DNA of 14,040 bases, from contig JAGMBK010000036.1 in NCBI GenBank assembly GCA_023129805.1, forward strand, positions 1 through 14,040. Reading direction: 5' to 3'. The notes below the pieces were generated by a model. That model was not told where the DNA came from and did no database searches. It worked only from the letters and a program-made list of their open reading frames with translations. The position numbers were made by a program, and so were the translations under genes. The stretch comes from Candidatus Zixiibacteriota bacterium. Lineage in GTDB: Bacteria > Zixibacteria > MSB-5A5 > SM1-73. Position 1 is the stretch's first letter. Each line of letters opens with the position of its first letter. This document shows positions 11,841 to 14,040 of the stretch, piece by piece.

Positions 11841-11880
11841 TAAATCAGTTAGAAAGTTATCCATTAAAGGAGAAAATATC

Positions 11881-12912
11881 ATGCGGGTGGCAATGTATTA
11901 CAACAACAAGGATGTGAGAATAGAAGAGCTACCGACGCCAAAGATCGGTCCCGGCGAGATATTGGTAAAAGTGTTGGCCAGTGGCATCTGCGGCAGTGAC
12001 GTTATGGAATGGTATCGTATTAAAAAAGCCCCCATAGTGCTGGGACATGAGATGGCGGGAGAGATTGTGGAAGTCGGTGAGGGGGTAAAGCATTATAAAA
12101 TCGGTGATAGGGTTTTCGTCTCCCATCATATCCCTTGCAATACCTGTCGCTACTGCCTAAACGGTTATCATACCGTGTGCGACACCTTACATACTACGAA
12201 TTTCGATCCTGGCGGCTTCGCTGAATACTTACGTGCACCTCAACTTAACGTGGATCGAGGGACATTTGTGTTGCCTGATGAGGTTTCTTTTGAAGAGGGA
12301 ACGTTTGTTGAGCCGTTGGGGTGTGTTATCCGTGGACAGAGGATGGCAGGACTCAAGCCAGGTCAGAGTGTGCTTATCCTGGGCAGTGGTATTTCCGGAT
12401 TGCTTCATCTGCTTCTGGCTCGCGCCCTGGGCGCGGGACGAGTGATTACCACGGATATTAATGATTATCGTCTGAAGGCGGCAAAAGAGTTCGGAGCAGA
12501 TGCGGTGATACATGCCCAAGAGGATGTGCCAGCCCGCCTGCGTGAAGCCAATGATGGCAGACTTGTCGATCTGGTGATCATATGCGCAGGAGTTCTATCT
12601 GTTTTCACTCAAGCGTTGCAGTGCGTGGACCGAGGTGGCACGGTTTTGTTTTTTGCGCCCACAGATCCGGGCGTCGAGTTGCCCGTGCCGGTCAATGATT
12701 TTTGGCGCAACGGAATCACACTTTTGCCATCCTACGGTGCTAGCCCTCTGGATTGTGTTCAGGCAATAGAGTTGATTCGTGCCGGTCGTGTCCCGGTGAG
12801 CAAAATGATCACCCATCGTTTGTCTCTGGAAGAGACAGCCTTAGGCTTTAAGCTTGTGGCAGAGGCTAAGGAATGTATTAAAGTGATCATTGAACCACAT
12901 AGATCCGTATAG
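11881..12912 (+). CDS. Zinc-dependent alcohol/polyol dehydrogenase (MDR family)
   Basis: A 343-residue medium-chain dehydrogenase oxidising an unknown alcohol or polyol. The catalytic zinc site has C37 (GICGSD), H56-E57 (GHE) and E144 (EPLGC); the structural zinc is held by C86, C89, C92 and C100. The cofactor fold shows GSGISG (168-173) in VLILGSGISGLLHLL and an acidic D192 in TTDIN, favouring NAD+ over NADP+. It resembles sorbitol, threonine and galactitol dehydrogenases; the substrate is not decided by the motifs. The ATG at 11881 has AAAGGAG 8 nt upstream, better than the longer frame starting at 11830. It follows lsrF in the same direction after a 185-bp gap filled by two palindromes, so the two may act on one sugar-derived substrate, by inference. 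Confidence 0.9.
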   Translation: MRVAMYYNNKDVRIEELPTPKIGPGEILVKVLASGICGSDVMEWYRIKKAPIVLGHEMAGEIVEVGEGVKHYKIGDRVFVSHHIPCNTCRYCLNGYHTVCDTLHTTNFDPGGFAEYLRAPQLNVDRGTFVLPDEVSFEEGTFVEPLGCVIRGQRMAGLKPGQSVLILGSGISGLLHLLLARALGAGRVITTDINDYRLKAAKEFGADAVIHAQEDVPARLREANDGRLVDLVIICAGVLSVFTQALQCVDRGGTVLFFAPTDPGVELPVPVNDFWRNGITLLPSYGASPLDCVQAIELIRAGRVPVSKMITHRLSLEETALGFKLVAEAKECIKVIIEPHRSV

Positions 12913-13012
12913 CCTGAAGTGGCAAGCCATTATAAGCCTGCTGGCCCCGGTAAGAAATCCTCAGTTGTCAAAGACCAAGCCGGACCTCTAACTTGAGGGT
13001 TCGGTATGTGTC

Positions 13013-13096
13013 TGGAGTGTCAAGCCCCGCCAGGGCGGGATCTTCGACTTCAGCTTGACCAAAAGCCAAGTGTCCCGCCTTTGGCGGGACACTCCA
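13013..13096. repeat. 84-bp compound palindromic element
   Basis: Ends TGGAGTGTC / GACACTCCA are perfect 9-bp inverted repeats. Inside, TGTCCCGCC-TTT-GGCGGGACA (13071-13091) is a perfect 9-bp stem, and CCCGCC / GGCGGG near 13026-13039 is another. No coding content. It resembles other short mobile palindromes of this window in having terminal repeats plus internal hairpins, but its sequence is different. Confidence 0.75.
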
Positions 13097-13125
13097 AACC
13101 ACCCCTCTGTCAAGCAAAATTTTTC

Positions 13126-13153
13126 TTGACATCCCAGAAAAAATCATTATTAT
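13126..13153 (+). promoter_or_regulatory. Promoter candidate for the exported propeller protein
   Basis: TTGACA (13126-13131) and TATTAT (13148-13153) are 16 nt apart, six and five of six matches. The start at 13307 lies about 150 bp downstream. The remaining parts of the 394-bp gap between 12913 and 13306 show only the palindromic element at 13013-13096. Confidence 0.5.
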
Positions 13154-13306
13154 TGTAGCAGAAACTTTTATCACATTCAGGACATCCGAGATGAGACTCT
13201 CCACGATAATGCAGGTGGTATATGAGTCTTAAACCTTGAACCCTTTACCTCCGAATGCAAACTCATTTTAGACCTTAAACGCTTAACTTTTTTCCGGAAG
13301 TGCGTA

Positions 13307-14040
13307 ATGCACAAAAAAATCTTAATGCTTCTGTTGGTTAGTGTGGTTAGCCTGTCCAACTATGGCTTCTGGGCTATGCCCGCATTTGCCCTGGTTCTTA
13401 AGACAGCTGCATCTGCTGAGCCGTTAACCGGCAAGTCTTCTATTGACCACGGGAATACGCCATCTGTAGCTGATAAAAAGGGCAAGAGCGTTGGCGATTT
13501 CTTAACGCCGGAGTACCGCTTTGATCTGGAAAAGATTCGTAAATCGGGTTACCAGGGCCCGTTGAATTGGGAAGGATACCATATTCAACTTGATCCGATT
13601 ACCGGCGAGCCAATGATACGCTCCCAACAGATCACATCAAGCATGGATCACCCGGATGACATCTATTGGGACAACACGGTGTCACCATCAATTCCCGGAG
13701 TTGATGGATATGTCAGTGCCATGACAACCTATAATGGTCTTCTCATTATCGGCGGCTCTTTCAGCGTTGTGGGAGATACCCGGGCTAATAATATTGCTTC
13801 CTGGGACGGCTTTTCCTGGTCGGCCCTGGGGTCGGGAACGAATGATCGGGTTGATGTCCTGACCGTCTATGATTCTGAGTTGATCGCCGGAGGATGGTTT
13901 ACCGCCGCGGGCGGAGTTGCAACCGATTATATTGCTTCCTGGGACGGCTCTTCCTGGTCGACCCTGGGAGCGGGAGTTAATAATACGGTTCGCGCCCTGG
14001 CCGTCTATCACTCCGAATTGATCGCCGGAGGATGGTTCAC
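13307..14040 (+). CDS. Exported repeat (beta-propeller-like) protein, 3' end cut
   Basis: The frame is open from the ATG at 13307 to the right edge (244 complete codons). Residues 1-28 are a signal peptide (KKILMLLLVSVVSLSN, ending in AFA), so the protein is exported. A spacer with DFLTPEYRFDLEKIRKSGYQ and INWEGYH-like sequence (LNWEGYHIQLDP) follows, then repeats begin near residue 130: IASWDGSSWSTLGAGV, RALAVYHSELIAGGWFT and variants. The unit is 138 bp (46 residues), seen twice with matching DNA (13793 and 13931), and it resembles propeller-type repeats of SWDG/GGxF type found in many secreted FCB and planctomycete proteins. A sorting domain would be expected beyond the edge. GGAAG lies before the ATG. 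Function is unknown; adhesion or surface display is a guess. Confidence 0.75.
   Translation, partial: MHKKILMLLLVSVVSLSNYGFWAMPAFALVLKTAASAEPLTGKSSIDHGNTPSVADKKGKSVGDFLTPEYRFDLEKIRKSGYQGPLNWEGYHIQLDPITGEPMIRSQQITSSMDHPDDIYWDNTVSPSIPGVDGYVSAMTTYNGLLIIGGSFSVVGDTRANNIASWDGFSWSALGSGTNDRVDVLTVYDSELIAGGWFTAAGGVATDYIASWDGSSWSTLGAGVNNTVRALAVYHSELIAGGWF

Noticed and set aside
13000..13100. CRISPR-like repeat cluster
   Set aside because: The repeated pieces are inverted and self-pairing, with no direct repeats and regular spacers.
13688..14011. Minus-strand repeat ORF (DGQGANRIINSRSQGRPGR type)
   Set aside because: It is the antisense reading of the propeller repeats; the plus strand has a signal peptide and a recognised repeat pattern.

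Overview
The window looks like part of a bacterial chromosome of moderate GC from a little-cultured lineage of the FCB type (Zixibacteria, Marinimicrobia, Latescibacteria and relatives). The main reasons are a secreted protein ending in a FlgD-like/type A sorting domain with the NYPNPFNP motif, a second exported protein built of 46-residue SWDGSSWS propeller repeats, and many short dispersed palindromes between genes. The phylum is an inference; no rRNA or marker gene is present.

Layout. 1-540: the start of an unrecognised minus-strand gene that runs off the left edge, preceded by a small frameshifted ORF whose stop overlaps its ATG. 544-732: a small plus-strand ORF with one membrane segment. 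696-3491: a tight five-gene minus-strand operon, read from a perfect -35/-10 promoter at 3550-3578: winged-helix regulator, unknown 142-aa protein, orotate phosphoribosyltransferase (pyrE), unknown protein with a C-terminal membrane anchor, and a divergent OMP decarboxylase (pyrF). Together pyrE and pyrF would convert orotate to UMP. Their packaging with a regulator and two orphan proteins is the best candidate here for an undescribed system. 3662-5815: a large secreted protein with a sorting domain. 5935-6951: a secreted lipoprotein with a ComEC-like metallo-beta-lactamase domain.

7098-9068: a patchwork accessory segment framed by 21-bp inverted repeats. It holds a truncated ORF, an HNH endonuclease, a dead IS1-type transposase, an odd class II tRNA and a coiled-coil/winged-helix protein. 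Next to it (9082-9350) lies a small gene broken by a 50-bp palindrome.

9445-12912: plus-strand metabolic genes. These are a SAM methyltransferase, a small cysteine protein, an LsrF-type aldolase/thiolase with a CRP-like operator upstream, and a zinc alcohol dehydrogenase. Palindromic repeats surround the LsrF gene, including two copies of one element in opposite orientation. 12913-13306 carries another palindromic repeat and a promoter, leading to the 5' part of an exported repeat protein that continues past the right edge.
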